Source: Rhodoferax potami (GTDB lineage Bacteria; Pseudomonadota; Gammaproteobacteria; Burkholderiales; Burkholderiaceae_C). From it: a stretch of 64,000 nt of DNA. Each line of letters begins with the position of its first letter. Within the stretch, counting starts at the first letter, position 1. Below the pieces are notes generated by a model. That model made no database searches. It was not told the DNA's origin and worked only from the letters and a program-made list of their open reading frames with translations. The stretch spans positions 1,226,033-1,290,032 of the forward strand of contig NZ_JAVBIK010000001.1 of the NCBI RefSeq assembly GCF_032193805.1. Direction: 5' to 3'. Made by a program: the position numbers and the translations under genes. This document shows, one piece after another, positions 8,699 through 17,343 of this stretch.

Positions 8699-10000
8699 AT
8701 GACAGCCCCCTCACCCGACTCCACCCGCAATACTGGCACCTTTTTGGTGGGCGGCGCTGTGCGCGACGCGCTGTTGGGTCTGGAGGTCAAAGACCGCGAC
8801 TGGGTGGTGGTGGGCAGCAGCCCGCAGCAGATGCTAGACGCAGGCTTTATTGCAGTGGGCAAAGACTTCCCGGTGTTTTTGCACCCCCGCACCCAAGAGG
8901 AATATGCGCTGGCCCGCACCGAGCGCAAAACCGGGCCCGGCTACCGCGGGTTTGCGGTGCACGCCGCGCCCGATGTGACCCTGGACGAAGACCTGGCAAG
9001 GCGCGACCTTACTATCAATTCCATAGCAGCTCGCGCAGACAATACGTGCGCCAATGGCACTTTTGATGCCAAAGACCTGATAGACCCCTTCGGCGGCCAG
9101 GCCGACCTGCAAATGCGTGTGCTGCGCCATGTGACCCCCGCCTTCCGCGAAGACCCGGTTCGCATCCTGCGCGTAGCCCGCTTTGCGGCGCGGTTCACCG
9201 AGTTCACCGTGGCGCCCGAAACCACCGCCTTGATGCAAACCATGGTGGAAGACGGCGAGGTGGACCACCTGGTGCCCGAGCGCGTGTGGCAAGAGATTGC
9301 CAAGGGCCTGATGGAGGCCCGCCCTTCGCGCATGTTTGAGGTGCTGCGCAGTTGCGGCGCCCTGAAGCGCCTGCTGCCTGAGCTGGACCGGCTCTGGGGC
9401 GTGCCCCAAAGCCCCGAGCACCACCCCGAGGTGGACACCGGCATCCACGTCATGCTGGTGCTGGACCGCGCTGCCCAACTGGATGCGCCGCTGCCGGTGC
9501 GCTTTGCCTGCCTGGGCCACGACCTCGGCAAAGGCACCACGCCCGCCGACGTGCTGCCCCGCCACATTGGCCATGAAGAGCGCAGCGCCCGCCTGCTCAG
9601 AACGGTGTGCCAGCGCCTGCGGGTGCCCAACGACTGCGCCGAGCTGGCCGACGTGGTGGCCCGCGAGCACGGCAACATCCACCGCAGCGGCTCGCTCAAC
9701 GCTGCTGCCCTGCTGCGCCTCTTGGAGCGCTGCGACGCCATCCGCAAACCCGTGCGCTTTCGCGCCGCCTTGCTGGCCTGCCAGTGCGATGCCCAAGGCC
9801 GCCTCGGCCTGCAAGATGCGCCCTACCCCCAAGCCCAACGGCTGGGGCAGGCACTGGACCTGGCTCTGGCAGTTGCTACAGATTCCATAGCTGCTCGCGC
9901 AATAGCGGCGGGCGCTACCGGCCCAAAGATTGGTCAATTCATCCAAACCGCCCGCGCCGAGGCGATTGCCGTAGGGCTAGAGGCTGCCACGGCCACCTGA
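8699..10000 (+). CDS. cca: Multifunctional CCA protein: tRNA nucleotidyltransferase with HD domain
   Basis: This enzyme adds or repairs the 3' CCA end of tRNAs without a template. The nucleotidyltransferase motif LVGGAVRDALLGL is followed by DRDWVVVG, RRDLTINSIA and the neck and body regions. A C-terminal HD domain (CLGHDLGKGTTP, RHIGHEERS) gives the phosphatase/phosphodiesterase activities known for the E. coli enzyme. The length is 433 residues. Two copies of the dispersed repeat lie within the frame, at 9008-9066 (between RRDLTINSIA and LIDPFGG, adding about 10 residues) and at 9873-9928 (C-terminal tail). The frame stays open through both. Confidence 0.93.
   Translation: MTAPSPDSTRNTGTFLVGGAVRDALLGLEVKDRDWVVVGSSPQQMLDAGFIAVGKDFPVFLHPRTQEEYALARTERKTGPGYRGFAVHAAPDVTLDEDLARRDLTINSIAARADNTCANGTFDAKDLIDPFGGQADLQMRVLRHVTPAFREDPVRILRVARFAARFTEFTVAPETTALMQTMVEDGEVDHLVPERVWQEIAKGLMEARPSRMFEVLRSCGALKRLLPELDRLWGVPQSPEHHPEVDTGIHVMLVLDRAAQLDAPLPVRFACLGHDLGKGTTPADVLPRHIGHEERSARLLRTVCQRLRVPNDCAELADVVAREHGNIHRSGSLNAAALLRLLERCDAIRKPVRFRAALLACQCDAQGRLGLQDAPYPQAQRLGQALDLALAVATDSIAARAIAAGATGPKIGQFIQTARAEAIAVGLEAATAT
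9008..9066 (+). repeat. Dispersed Comamonadaceae-type repeat inside cca (copy 1)
   Basis: The segment carries the blocks CTATCAATTCCATAG, CAGCTCGCGCA and a degenerate GCGCCAATGGC, in the same order as the other copies in this window. It encodes IAARADNTCANGTF, between two conserved Cca motifs, where relatives have only a short loop. Confidence 0.65.
9873..9928 (+). repeat. Dispersed repeat inside cca (copy 2)
   Basis: It contains TTGCTACAGATTCCATAG, CTGCTCGCGCAATAG and GGGCGCTACCGGCC, a near-complete copy of the family in plus orientation. It is translated in frame as part of the Ala-rich C-terminus of the CCA protein (SIAARAIAAGATG). Confidence 0.78.
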
Positions 10001-10048
10001 GGGTTGCACCGCAGCAAAGCGTGCCACCTGCCTTGGTATGCTTGGGGA

Positions 10049-10750
10049 ATGGCCCATTTACTGATTGTTGAAGACGACGAATTGCTGCGCGACGGCCTGT
10101 GCGCGCAACTGGTGCACGCCGGCCACAGCGTGAGCAGCGCCAGCGACGGCGCCCAAGCCCAAAGCCTGCTGGAGTCCACCCGTTTTGACGGCGTGGTGCT
10201 CGACCTGGGCTTGCCAGTGGTAGACGGCATTACCGTGCTGATCTGGATACGCCAGCGCCTGGCTGCGCTGCCGGTGCTGATCCTCACCGCGCGCGATGGT
10301 GTGGAAGACCGGGTGCAAGGCCTGAACGCTGGCGCTGACGACTACCTCACCAAACCCTTTGAAATGGCAGAGCTGCTCGCCCGCCTGCAAGCCATGCTGC
10401 GCCGCTCGCGGCTGCCCGCCTTTGGCGGTTCGCTCGAAGTGCAGAGCAGCACCAGTAAAAACCTGCGCCTCGACCCGGTGCTGCCTTTGGGCTGGCTGGG
10501 CGAAGAAGCCATGGAGCTCACCCACCGCGAATGGTCTTTGCTCTCGCTGCTGGTGAACAACATGGGCCAGGTGGTCGGCCGGGAAGACGTGCTGGCCGTG
10601 TGGCAAACCGCGCCGCAAGAAGGCGGCGCTGCCGGCTCCAATGCGCTGGAGGTTTATGTGCACCGCCTGCGCCGCAAGCTCAACGACAGCGGCCTGAGCA
10701 TCCGCAACGTGCGCGGCTTGGGCTACATGCTGGAATCGGACACTCCGTGA
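10049..10750 (+). CDS. OmpR-family response regulator, TctD/QseB-like
   Basis: The 233-residue protein has a receiver domain (LLIVEDDELLRDGL, phospho-acceptor Asp in VVLDLGLPVVDG, conserved Lys in DYLTKPF) and a C-terminal winged-helix DNA-binding domain (LTHREWSLLSLLVNNMG, EVYVHRLRRKL, VRGLGYML). The ATG at 10049 starts the receiver motif. The stop overlaps the GTG start of the downstream sensor kinase, so the pair is translationally coupled. The tricarboxylate transport genes that usually accompany TctDE are absent, so the signal and targets are unknown. Confidence 0.9.
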   Translation: MAHLLIVEDDELLRDGLCAQLVHAGHSVSSASDGAQAQSLLESTRFDGVVLDLGLPVVDGITVLIWIRQRLAALPVLILTARDGVEDRVQGLNAGADDYLTKPFEMAELLARLQAMLRRSRLPAFGGSLEVQSSTSKNLRLDPVLPLGWLGEEAMELTHREWSLLSLLVNNMGQVVGREDVLAVWQTAPQEGGAAGSNALEVYVHRLRRKLNDSGLSIRNVRGLGYMLESDTP

Positions 10751-12123
10751 GCCGCCCGGCTCGCTTCTCGCTCAAGCGGCAGCTGCTGATCTGGCTGCTG
10801 CTGCCGCAGCTGGTGCTGTGGCTCATGGGCGGCGCGCTGGCATTCCGGGTGGCGCTGGCCTATGCCGAAAAGACGATTGACCAGTCGCTCACCCAATCGG
10901 TGCGCTCGCTGGCGCGGCAGGTCAAGCCCATGGGCTCGGGTTTGTTGATCGACTTTCCGCGCGCAGCGCGCGACATCATTGAGCAGGACCCGGACGACCG
11001 CGTGGCCTATATGGTGTCATCGCCACCCGGCAGTTTTCTGCTGGGCAACACCAAAATCCCCGGCCAAACACCCGACCTGTACTCCCCCGCCAACGAACCC
11101 GTTTTGTACGAGGTGGTGATGGACGGCAAACCCATGCGGGTGGCCTCGATAGACCTGAGCTTTGGCGACGGCTTTACCGACCAGCGCATGCGGGTGCAGG
11201 TGGCCAAGAGCCTGGTGGCGCAGCAACGCATTGCCCGCGAGCTGGTGCGCGATGTGCTCTTTCCGCTATTGATTTTGGGCGCCGTGCTGAGCGTGCTGGT
11301 GTACGAAGGCATACGCCGCGGCCTGGCTCCGCTGGAGCGGCTGGAGGCGCAACTGGCCAACCGCAACATGGCGTCGCTCTCGCCCATCGAGATGACACAA
11401 GCGCCGGAGGAAGTGCACTCACTAGCCAACACCCTGAACCAACTGCTCACCACCCTGCGCCGCAGCCTAAGCCAGGAAAAGCGCTTTTTGAACGACGCCG
11501 CCCACCAACTGCGCACCCCGCTTGCGGGCCTGATCAGCCAGACCGAACTGGCCATGCAAGAAAAAGACCCCGAGGCCTTGCAACAACGCCTGACCAAAGT
11601 GCACACCGGCGCCCAGCGCAGCGCCCACCTGGTGCACCAGCTGCTGTCATTGGCCCGCACTGAGGCCGAGGTGAGCCTGGTGCCGGTGGATGCTGCGTCA
11701 CTCGCGCGCGAGGTGGCCCGTGAATGGACCCGCCGCGCCTTGGCCGCTGGCGTGGACCTAGGCTTTGAAGGCGAAGACAGCGTCATGGTGCCCGCCGACA
11801 AGCTGCTGCTACGCGAAGTGCTGAGCAATCTGATCGACAACGCCCTGCGCTACGCAGGCAAAGGCGCAGTAGTCACCCTGCGCACCACAGTGCACAACGG
11901 CTACTGCTGGCTGGACGTGGAAGACACCGGCCCCGGCCTCTCGACCGAGCACCTGGAGCGCGTGTTTGAACGCTTCTGGCGCGCCAGCGAACTGCCCGGC
12001 GGCTGCGGCTTGGGCCTTTCCATCGTGGCGGAAATTGCGCGGCGGCATAACGGCACGGCGACAGCGCAGACGACGTTGCCGCATGGATTGACGATTCGGT
12101 TGGAGTTGCCGTTGCAAGGGTGA
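10747..12123 (+). CDS. Sensor histidine kinase, TctE/QseC-like
   Basis: The 458-residue inner-membrane kinase is the partner of the preceding regulator. Two transmembrane helices (LLIWLLLPQLVLWLMGG; VLFPLLILGAVLSVLVYEG) flank a periplasmic sensor domain of about 130 residues. A HAMP linker follows, then HisKA with the phospho-accepting His in NDAAHQLRTPLAGL (near residue 253), and an HATPase_c domain with N-box LIDNALRYA, DTGPGLS and the G2 box GCGLGLSIV. The start GTG at 10747 overlaps the regulator's TGA (GTGA). The frame remains open upstream, but that part only shadows the regulator gene. Confidence 0.9.
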   Translation: MSRPARFSLKRQLLIWLLLPQLVLWLMGGALAFRVALAYAEKTIDQSLTQSVRSLARQVKPMGSGLLIDFPRAARDIIEQDPDDRVAYMVSSPPGSFLLGNTKIPGQTPDLYSPANEPVLYEVVMDGKPMRVASIDLSFGDGFTDQRMRVQVAKSLVAQQRIARELVRDVLFPLLILGAVLSVLVYEGIRRGLAPLERLEAQLANRNMASLSPIEMTQAPEEVHSLANTLNQLLTTLRRSLSQEKRFLNDAAHQLRTPLAGLISQTELAMQEKDPEALQQRLTKVHTGAQRSAHLVHQLLSLARTEAEVSLVPVDAASLAREVAREWTRRALAAGVDLGFEGEDSVMVPADKLLLREVLSNLIDNALRYAGKGAVVTLRTTVHNGYCWLDVEDTGPGLSTEHLERVFERFWRASELPGGCGLGLSIVAEIARRHNGTATAQTTLPHGLTIRLELPLQG

Positions 12124-12310
12124 TGGTGGTCAGCTTTGCTGCGATAGGAGTCGTTCAACGAATTCCCCTATATGGTGGATGTGCAAGATTTGAACCAAGA
12201 GTCAAAATCGGTTTAACCCGCAAAAGCCGACGTTGTCCAGTGCACAGTTAGCTTGGTGCCTCACACGACGGAACCTTCAATGCGTGACGTTTTACAAAGG
12301 AGTTAGCCAA
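12124..12310. other. Intergenic, lower-GC leader region
   Basis: I see no gene here. The stretch is more AT-rich than its left neighbour and ends with a good Shine-Dalgarno (AAAGGAG, about 12295-12301) for the small membrane protein that follows. Confidence 0.5.
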
Positions 12311-12841
12311 GTGATTGGTCTGTTGTTCTTCGGTGCCATCGCCTTATGGGGTTTGATTGCTCTCACACTTGGCACCAAGGTGCCCAAGTGGCTGGGAATC
12401 CAGCGCTTTCGCACGCTGTGGGCTGTGGTGATAGTACCGATAGTGTTCTTTGCGCCAGTGGCGGATGAAATCATTGCTTGGCCGGAGATGCAGGCGTTGT
12501 GCAAAAGTATTGAGACGGTTGAATATGACCGTCAAACCGCCACAGGCGCGACCGTGAGCAAATATCCCCGAATCCTTGCCAAGGAAACGAAAACTCTATT
12601 CCCCAATATTCAAGTTCTCGTTCAACAAGGCGCGTATGTTGCCCCGGTTACTGAAACGCCGGTTATTAGGTGGACTTGGATTGAACCGCATGCTGGCTTT
12701 TTGAATTTTCCGGCAGGTTCTTCGGGAGGTTCCATGCCGTTACTTTTAAGTGACTGCGGCTTTACTCCGCGTAATCGTGCGCTCAGTAAAATCGTAGAAC
12801 CGCTAGGGCTAGTAAAAGTCGACGACCAGCCTATCAAGTAA
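12311..12841 (+). CDS. Hypothetical small membrane protein
   Basis: I do not recognise this 176-residue protein. The GTG at 12311 follows an AAAGGAG ribosome-binding site by 9-10 bases and gives an N-terminus of two hydrophobic helices (VIGLLFFGAIALWGLIALTL and LWAVVIVPIVFFAPVADEII). A soluble region of about 110 residues with several aromatic residues and two cysteines (MQALC, LSDCGF) follows. A longer frame starts at 12233 but lacks a ribosome-binding site. Base composition and codon use are clearly more AT-rich than in the flanking genes, which suggests acquisition. The neighbours give no functional hint. Confidence 0.55.
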   Translation: MIGLLFFGAIALWGLIALTLGTKVPKWLGIQRFRTLWAVVIVPIVFFAPVADEIIAWPEMQALCKSIETVEYDRQTATGATVSKYPRILAKETKTLFPNIQVLVQQGAYVAPVTETPVIRWTWIEPHAGFLNFPAGSSGGSMPLLLSDCGFTPRNRALSKIVEPLGLVKVDDQPIK

Positions 12842-13061
12842 AGGTGACCGCCCTCGGTGTCAGCTGTACCCTAGGACAAACTCGGCATTTGGGTGTCCGC
12901 TTTGGAGTGTCAGAAAAATCGGCTTCCAGCCCTTTCCTGCAATCACTTTGAACGACCGCTTTCGAGCGCAGGTAATGTCTCTTAACAGTCTTTTCCGGCC
13001 TTTCCGCTTTACGTCTGTTTCCCTACCTGGGCAATGTCTTCTAACAGCCTTTTACTGACAT
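12842..13061. other. Non-coding region with a pair of imperfect direct repeats
   Basis: No gene is visible. A 23-base unit (AATGTCT, then TAACAG and CTTTT) starting at 12972 recurs at 13031 with 4 mismatches, a 59-base period. Short related pieces such as CCGCTTTCGAGCG and CCGCTTTGGAGTG also occur upstream. It looks like a remnant of accessory sequence. Confidence 0.4.
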
Positions 13062-13102
13062 AAAAAAAACCGGGCTGCCCCATCAGGGCAGTCCGGTTTT
13101 TT
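13062..13102 (-). terminator. Bidirectional intrinsic terminator of the sugar ABC operon
   Basis: CCGGGCTGCCC and GGGCAGTCCGG form a stem around the loop CATCA, with an A-tract on the left and a T-tract on the right, so the hairpin works in either direction. It lies 18 bp beyond the stop of the ATPase gene, the last gene of the leftward operon. Confidence 0.85.
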
Positions 13103-13119
13103 GTTACTGGCTTGAAGAC

Positions 13120-14196
13120 TTACACGTCCAAACGCACACCCGTCGCAGTGCTAAACCAGTTGGTGTTCGCAGGGTTCACGCGCAGGCCGACTTGGTCGCC
13201 GGCTTTCCACGAAGCGCTCGGTGCAGTGCGCACAGTCACTTCGCCGGCAGCGGTTTTCACCACCACATAAGTGTCAGCGCCTGTGGGCTCCACCACGGCC
13301 ACTTCGCCGCGCCAAGCGGCATCGCCAGTGATCAGCTCAATGTGCTCGGGGCGCACGCCCAAGGTGGCGTCGCCAGTGGCGGGGGTTGCCAGCTCCAAGG
13401 TGCTGCCGTTGAAAGTAAAGCGGCCTTGCGCACCGGGCACTTCTACATGGCCCTTGATCAGGTTCATGGTGGGCGAGCCAATGAAGGTGGCCACGTAGGT
13501 GTTGGACGGGCGGTTGTAGATGTCGTCGGGTGTGCCGATTTGTTGCAGGATGCCGTCCTTCATGACCGCGATGCGGCTGCCCAGGGTCATGGCTTCGATC
13601 TGGTCGTGTGTCACGTACACGCTGGTGATGCCGGACACCTGGTGCAGGCGCTTGATTTCGGCGCGCATTTCCACGCGGAGCTTGGCGTCCAGGTTGGAGA
13701 GCGGCTCGTCAAACAAGAAGAGCTGGGGGTCACGTGCCAAGGCGCGGCCCATGGCCACACGCTGGCGCTGGCCACCAGACAGCTGGGCGGGGCGGCGGTC
13801 CAGCAAGTGTTCGATTTGCAGCATGGCGGCCACTTCGGCAATGCGCTTTTTACGCTGCTCTACGGGCACCTTGCGCATTTCCAGCGCGAAGCCGATGTTG
13901 TCAGCCACGCTCATGGTGGGGTACAGCGCGTAGCTCTGGAACACCATGGCGATATCGCGCTGTGCAGGGGCTACGCCCACTACGTTTTTGCCAGCAATGC
14001 GCAGTTCGCCTTCAGATGGCTCTTCGAGGCCCGCAATGATGTTGAGCAAGGTGGACTTGCCGCAACCGGAAGGGCCGACCAGGATCAGGAACTCGCCGGG
14101 GGCGACGTCGATTTCGATCTTTTTCAGGACTTCAACGGCTTTGTCGCCCTTGCCGAAAACTTTGCGGATGCCTGCGATTTGGAGAGAAGCTGCCAT
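13120..14196 (-). CDS. Sugar ABC transporter ATP-binding protein, MalK/UgpC family
   Basis: The 358-residue ATPase powers the carbohydrate importer encoded immediately upstream. It has Walker A (GPSGCGKST), Q-loop (MVFQSYALYP), ABC signature (LSGGQRQR), Walker B (LFLFDEPLSNLD) and H-loop (VYVTHDQ). A C-terminal TOBE/OB regulatory domain includes LGVRPEHIEL. It is the last gene of the operon, 3 bp from the permease stop and followed by a strong terminator. MalK-type ATPases often serve several CUT1 transporters. Confidence 0.93.
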   Translation of the reverse strand: MAASLQIAGIRKVFGKGDKAVEVLKKIEIDVAPGEFLILVGPSGCGKSTLLNIIAGLEEPSEGELRIAGKNVVGVAPAQRDIAMVFQSYALYPTMSVADNIGFALEMRKVPVEQRKKRIAEVAAMLQIEHLLDRRPAQLSGGQRQRVAMGRALARDPQLFLFDEPLSNLDAKLRVEMRAEIKRLHQVSGITSVYVTHDQIEAMTLGSRIAVMKDGILQQIGTPDDIYNRPSNTYVATFIGSPTMNLIKGHVEVPGAQGRFTFNGSTLELATPATGDATLGVRPEHIELITGDAAWRGEVAVVEPTGADTYVVVKTAAGEVTVRTAPSASWKAGDQVGLRVNPANTNWFSTATGVRLDV

Positions 14197-14199
14197 TTT

Positions 14200-15054
14200 T
14201 TATCCTTTCACCGCGCCAGCGGTGAGACCTTTCACGAAGTATTGACCTGCCAGTACATAGACCAACATGGTGGGGAGACCTGCAATCACGGCCGCAGCCA
14301 TGTCGACGTTGTAGCTTTTGACACTGCTGGAGGTGTTGGCCATGTTGTTCAGGCCGACGGTGATGGGCTTGCTGTCTGCGCCGCTGAAGGCCACGCCGAA
14401 CAGGAAGTCGTTCCAGATGTTGGTGAATTGCCAGATGAGCGTCACCATCAGAATCGGGGTGGACATGGGCACCACGATGCGGAAGAAGATGCGCCAGAAA
14501 CCAGCACCGTCAATGCGCGCAGCGTTCACCAGCTCTTTAGGGATAGCGGTGTAGTAGTTGCGGAAGAACAGCGTAGTACCAGCCAAACCGGCAATGCAGT
14601 GCACCAGGATCAAGCCACCCAGCGAGCTGGACAGGCCCAGAAAACCGAGCACCTGGCTCATAGGCAACAGCACCACCTGGAAGGGCATGAACACGCCAAA
14701 CAACATGAAGCCGAACAGCACTTCGCTGCCTTTGAACTTCCACATGCTCAGCACGTAGCCGTTGATAGCGCCCCACGCGGTGGAGATCAGCACCGCAGGC
14801 ACGGCCATGATGATGGAGTTGGTGAAGAAGGGTTGCAAACCGCGGCAGTCCACACCGGTACAGGCGGTGGACCAAGCGGCAGACCAGGCGTCAAAGTTGA
14901 GCGAGGTGGGCAGGCTCAGCAAGTTGCCGGAGCGGATTTGCTCGGCGTCCTTGAACGAGGTGGCCAACATCACGTACAGCGGCGCCAAAAAGAAGAAGGC
15001 GGCCAGCAGCAGCGTGGCGTAGATCAGGATGCGGGGTAGGTTTTTGGTCAGCAT
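14200..15054 (-). CDS. Sugar ABC transporter permease, MalG/AraQ type
   Basis: The 284-residue inner-membrane protein has six predicted transmembrane helices, starting with ILIYATLLLAAFFFLAPLYV. The cytoplasmic EAA loop that contacts the ATPase is AARIDGAGFWRIFFRIVVP. It has a larger periplasmic loop with a Cys pair (STACTGVDCRG). It belongs to the CUT1 group that moves glucose or mannose in pseudomonads (GtsC-like). It is the second permease of the operon, 42 bp after the first. Confidence 0.92.
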   Translation of the reverse strand: MLTKNLPRILIYATLLLAAFFFLAPLYVMLATSFKDAEQIRSGNLLSLPTSLNFDAWSAAWSTACTGVDCRGLQPFFTNSIIMAVPAVLISTAWGAINGYVLSMWKFKGSEVLFGFMLFGVFMPFQVVLLPMSQVLGFLGLSSSLGGLILVHCIAGLAGTTLFFRNYYTAIPKELVNAARIDGAGFWRIFFRIVVPMSTPILMVTLIWQFTNIWNDFLFGVAFSGADSKPITVGLNNMANTSSSVKSYNVDMAAAVIAGLPTMLVYVLAGQYFVKGLTAGAVKG

Positions 15055-15096
15055 AAGGTGCGATCGTGGAGGACGGTCGTAAGTAACGGTCGTGGA

Positions 15097-15975
15097 TTAA
15101 CGGTCGTGGGGTTTGGTGCGCAATTCGCTGTACAGGTAGGGCACCACAAGGGCGGCCACAAACACCAGCATCATGGTGGCGCTGGCGGCGCCCAGGCCGA
15201 TCTGGCCGCGGGTGAAGCTCATCACGTACATGAAGGTCGCAGGCACGTCAGACGCGTAGCCGGGTCCGCCGGAGGTAAGCGCCATGACCAAGTCAAAGCT
15301 CTTGATAGACAAGTGCGACAACACCAATACGGTGGAGAACACCACGGGGCGCAGGATGGGCAGAATGATGCGCCAGTAGATGCGGGGCAGCGAGGCGCCG
15401 TCGATCTGGGCCGCTTTGATGATGCTGTCGTCAATGCCGCGCAGGCCAGCCAACGACAAAGCCATGGCAAAACCGGCGGACTGCCAGATACCGGCAATCA
15501 CCACGCAGTAAATAGCGGTGTCAGACTGCACCAGCCAGTCGAAGCTGAAGCTGGTCCAGCCAAAGTCGTGCATCAGTTTTTCAAGGCCGAGGCTGGGGTT
15601 CAAAATCCATTTCCAGGCGGTGCCGGTCACGATGAACGACAAGGCCATGGGGTACAGGTAAATGGTGCGCAACACGCCTTCGGCGCGGATTTTCTGGTCC
15701 AGGAAAATCGCCAGGCCCATGCCGAGGGCCATGGAGCCGCCCACGTACAACACGCTGAAGATGCCCAGGTTTTTCAAGGCCACATACCAGCGGTCCATTT
15801 CCCAGAGGCGCACGTACTGCTCCAAGCCCACGAACTCGTCGTAGTTGGGCAGCATGCGCGAGCCGGTGACCGACAGGATGCCGTTCCAGATCATGAATCC
15901 GTAAATGAAGGCGAAGCCGAGCACAAAGCCCGGGGCAATCACCAGCTTGGGGAGGATGTTTTCGATGGTTTTCAT
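15097..15975 (-). CDS. Sugar ABC transporter permease, MalF/GtsB type
   Basis: The 292-residue inner-membrane protein has about six transmembrane helices and the EAA loop KAAQIDGASLPRIYWRIILP. It forms the heterodimeric channel with the following permease. The N-terminus (MKTIENILPKLVIAPGFVLG) starts at 15975, five bases after the stop of the second binding protein, which shows tight operon packing. Confidence 0.92.
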   Translation of the reverse strand: MKTIENILPKLVIAPGFVLGFAFIYGFMIWNGILSVTGSRMLPNYDEFVGLEQYVRLWEMDRWYVALKNLGIFSVLYVGGSMALGMGLAIFLDQKIRAEGVLRTIYLYPMALSFIVTGTAWKWILNPSLGLEKLMHDFGWTSFSFDWLVQSDTAIYCVVIAGIWQSAGFAMALSLAGLRGIDDSIIKAAQIDGASLPRIYWRIILPILRPVVFSTVLVLSHLSIKSFDLVMALTSGGPGYASDVPATFMYVMSFTRGQIGLGAASATMMLVFVAALVVPYLYSELRTKPHDR

Positions 15976-15980
15976 AAGTC

Positions 15981-17243
15981 TTACTTTTGCTTTGGCGCGC
16001 TGACTGCGACCATTTTGGCGACGGCCTCGCTCACGCTCAGCTTGTCGTTATTCCAGAACTCGCTCACTGCAGCGCGCATGGACGCTTGCTGAGAGGACGG
16101 CAATGCCATGCCATGCGCCACGGACGGCACCAGTGAGCCCGAAGCGGACGTGGCTACAAAGTCTTTGCTGGAGGTCTTGGCGCAGTCGTCAAACTTTTCC
16201 ATGTTCATGCCCATGCGCACCGGGATTGAGCCCTTGCGAAGGTTGAACTTTTCCTGGAACTCTTTGCCCATCAACAAATAGGCCAGGTAGCCCTGTGCCT
16301 TTTGGGCCTCCCAGCCTTTGAGCTGGAACATGGCAAAAGAGTCGACGTTGAAGGTGTAGGCATTGGCCGTGCCGGGCGCGGCCGAGCAAGTGAACTCTTT
16401 GCCCGGTGTCTGGCCTGCGGCCAGGAACTCGCCTTTGGCCCAGTCGCCCATGAATTGGAAACCGGCTTTGCCGTTGATCACCAGCTCGGTGGTGACGTTC
16501 CAATCGCGGCCGCCGGAGGCGGTATCGGTGTACGCCTTGAGGCGGCGGAAGGTTTCCAGCGCCTTTTTCATGTCATCGCTGTTGATCGCAGCGCGGTCGA
16601 GTTTGACCAGTGCCTTGTCGTAAAGGCTTGCACCGCCCACACCCAGCACCACGGACTCGAACACCGTGAAGTCTTGCCAGTCTTGGCCACCGTGGGCCAG
16701 AGGGATCAGGCCTGCGGCCTTAATTTTGTCAGCGGCAGCAAAAAACTCATCATAGGTTTTGGGCAACGCGGCAACGCCTGCTTTTTTGAGCACGGCGGAG
16801 TTGGCCCACAACCAATTCACCCGGTGCACATTGACCGGGACGGCCACATAGCGGCCTTTGTATTTCATTTGGTCAGCAACGACCTTGGGGAGGGTTTCGT
16901 CCCACTTCTCAAAAGACGCCATCGCGTCCAGGTTGCTCAAGACGCCGAGCTCAGCCCATTCCTGAATGGCAGGGCCCTTGATATTGGCAGCTGCAGGCGC
17001 ATTGCCCGCCAGCACACGCTGCTTGAGCACGGCCATGGCATTCTGGCCACCACCACCGGTCACGGTGAAGTCGCGCCAGGTGTGGCCACGTTTTCCCATC
17101 ATGTCTTTGAGCTCAACCACCGACTTGGCTTCACCACCAGAGGTCCAGTAGTGCAGCACCTCGACTTCGCCCGCGAACACGCTTGCGCCTGCGCACAAAG
17201 CACATGCAGCAGCAAACCGGCGCGCGAATGCAGAAAGAGCCAT
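15981..17243 (-). CDS. Sugar ABC transporter substrate-binding protein (second of a tandem pair)
   Basis: This periplasmic protein of about 420 residues captures sugar for the ABC importer. A signal peptide (FAAACALCAGASVFA) is followed by VEVLHYWTSGGEAKSV, a motif of glucose/mannose-binding CUT1 proteins, and closely matches the upstream paralogue throughout. ATG at 17243 is preferred over a GTG at 17264. Compared with its paralogue this copy keeps the pocket region VNVHRVNWLWANSAVLKKAG nearly unchanged but differs in many surface positions. It is directly coupled to the permease genes. Confidence 0.9.
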   Translation of the reverse strand: MALSAFARRFAAACALCAGASVFAGEVEVLHYWTSGGEAKSVVELKDMMGKRGHTWRDFTVTGGGGQNAMAVLKQRVLAGNAPAAANIKGPAIQEWAELGVLSNLDAMASFEKWDETLPKVVADQMKYKGRYVAVPVNVHRVNWLWANSAVLKKAGVAALPKTYDEFFAAADKIKAAGLIPLAHGGQDWQDFTVFESVVLGVGGASLYDKALVKLDRAAINSDDMKKALETFRRLKAYTDTASGGRDWNVTTELVINGKAGFQFMGDWAKGEFLAAGQTPGKEFTCSAAPGTANAYTFNVDSFAMFQLKGWEAQKAQGYLAYLLMGKEFQEKFNLRKGSIPVRMGMNMEKFDDCAKTSSKDFVATSASGSLVPSVAHGMALPSSQQASMRAAVSEFWNNDKLSVSEAVAKMVAVSAPKQK

Positions 17244-17317
17244 GGGAATAGACCTGAAGAACACGAGATTTGAAATAGCCCCACCCCTGCGGGAGGGATA
17301 GGGCTATAGAAGGTGAA

Positions 17318-17335
17318 CGGCGCCTGCTGGCGCCG
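17318..17335 (-). promoter_or_regulatory. Intercistronic GC hairpin between the two binding-protein genes
   Basis: CGGCGCC and GGCGCCG form a perfect 7-bp stem with the loop TGCT, in the short gap between the paralogues. No U-run follows on the transcribed strand, so it looks like an mRNA-stabilising or attenuating structure rather than a complete terminator, as known in other binding-protein operons. Confidence 0.55.
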
Positions 17336-17343
17336 GCCAGGGC

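Noticed and set aside
10531-10746. Longer N-terminus for the sensor kinase
   Set aside because: The upstream codons are a shadow of the response regulator, and the GTG at 10747 gives a normal membrane-anchor start with GTGA coupling.
12311-12841. Toxin or immunity protein
   Set aside because: Small size and foreign composition are suggestive, but there is no partner gene or motif to support it.
13192-15039. 615-codon open frame on the plus strand
   Set aside because: It is antisense to the ATPase and permease genes; the protein is His/Gly/Val-rich with no domain, a typical shadow frame in GC-rich DNA.
17265-17343. Intrinsic terminator between the two sugar-binding-protein genes
   Set aside because: The hairpin is strong but lacks a U-tract on the transcribed strand, and the downstream genes lack a visible promoter.
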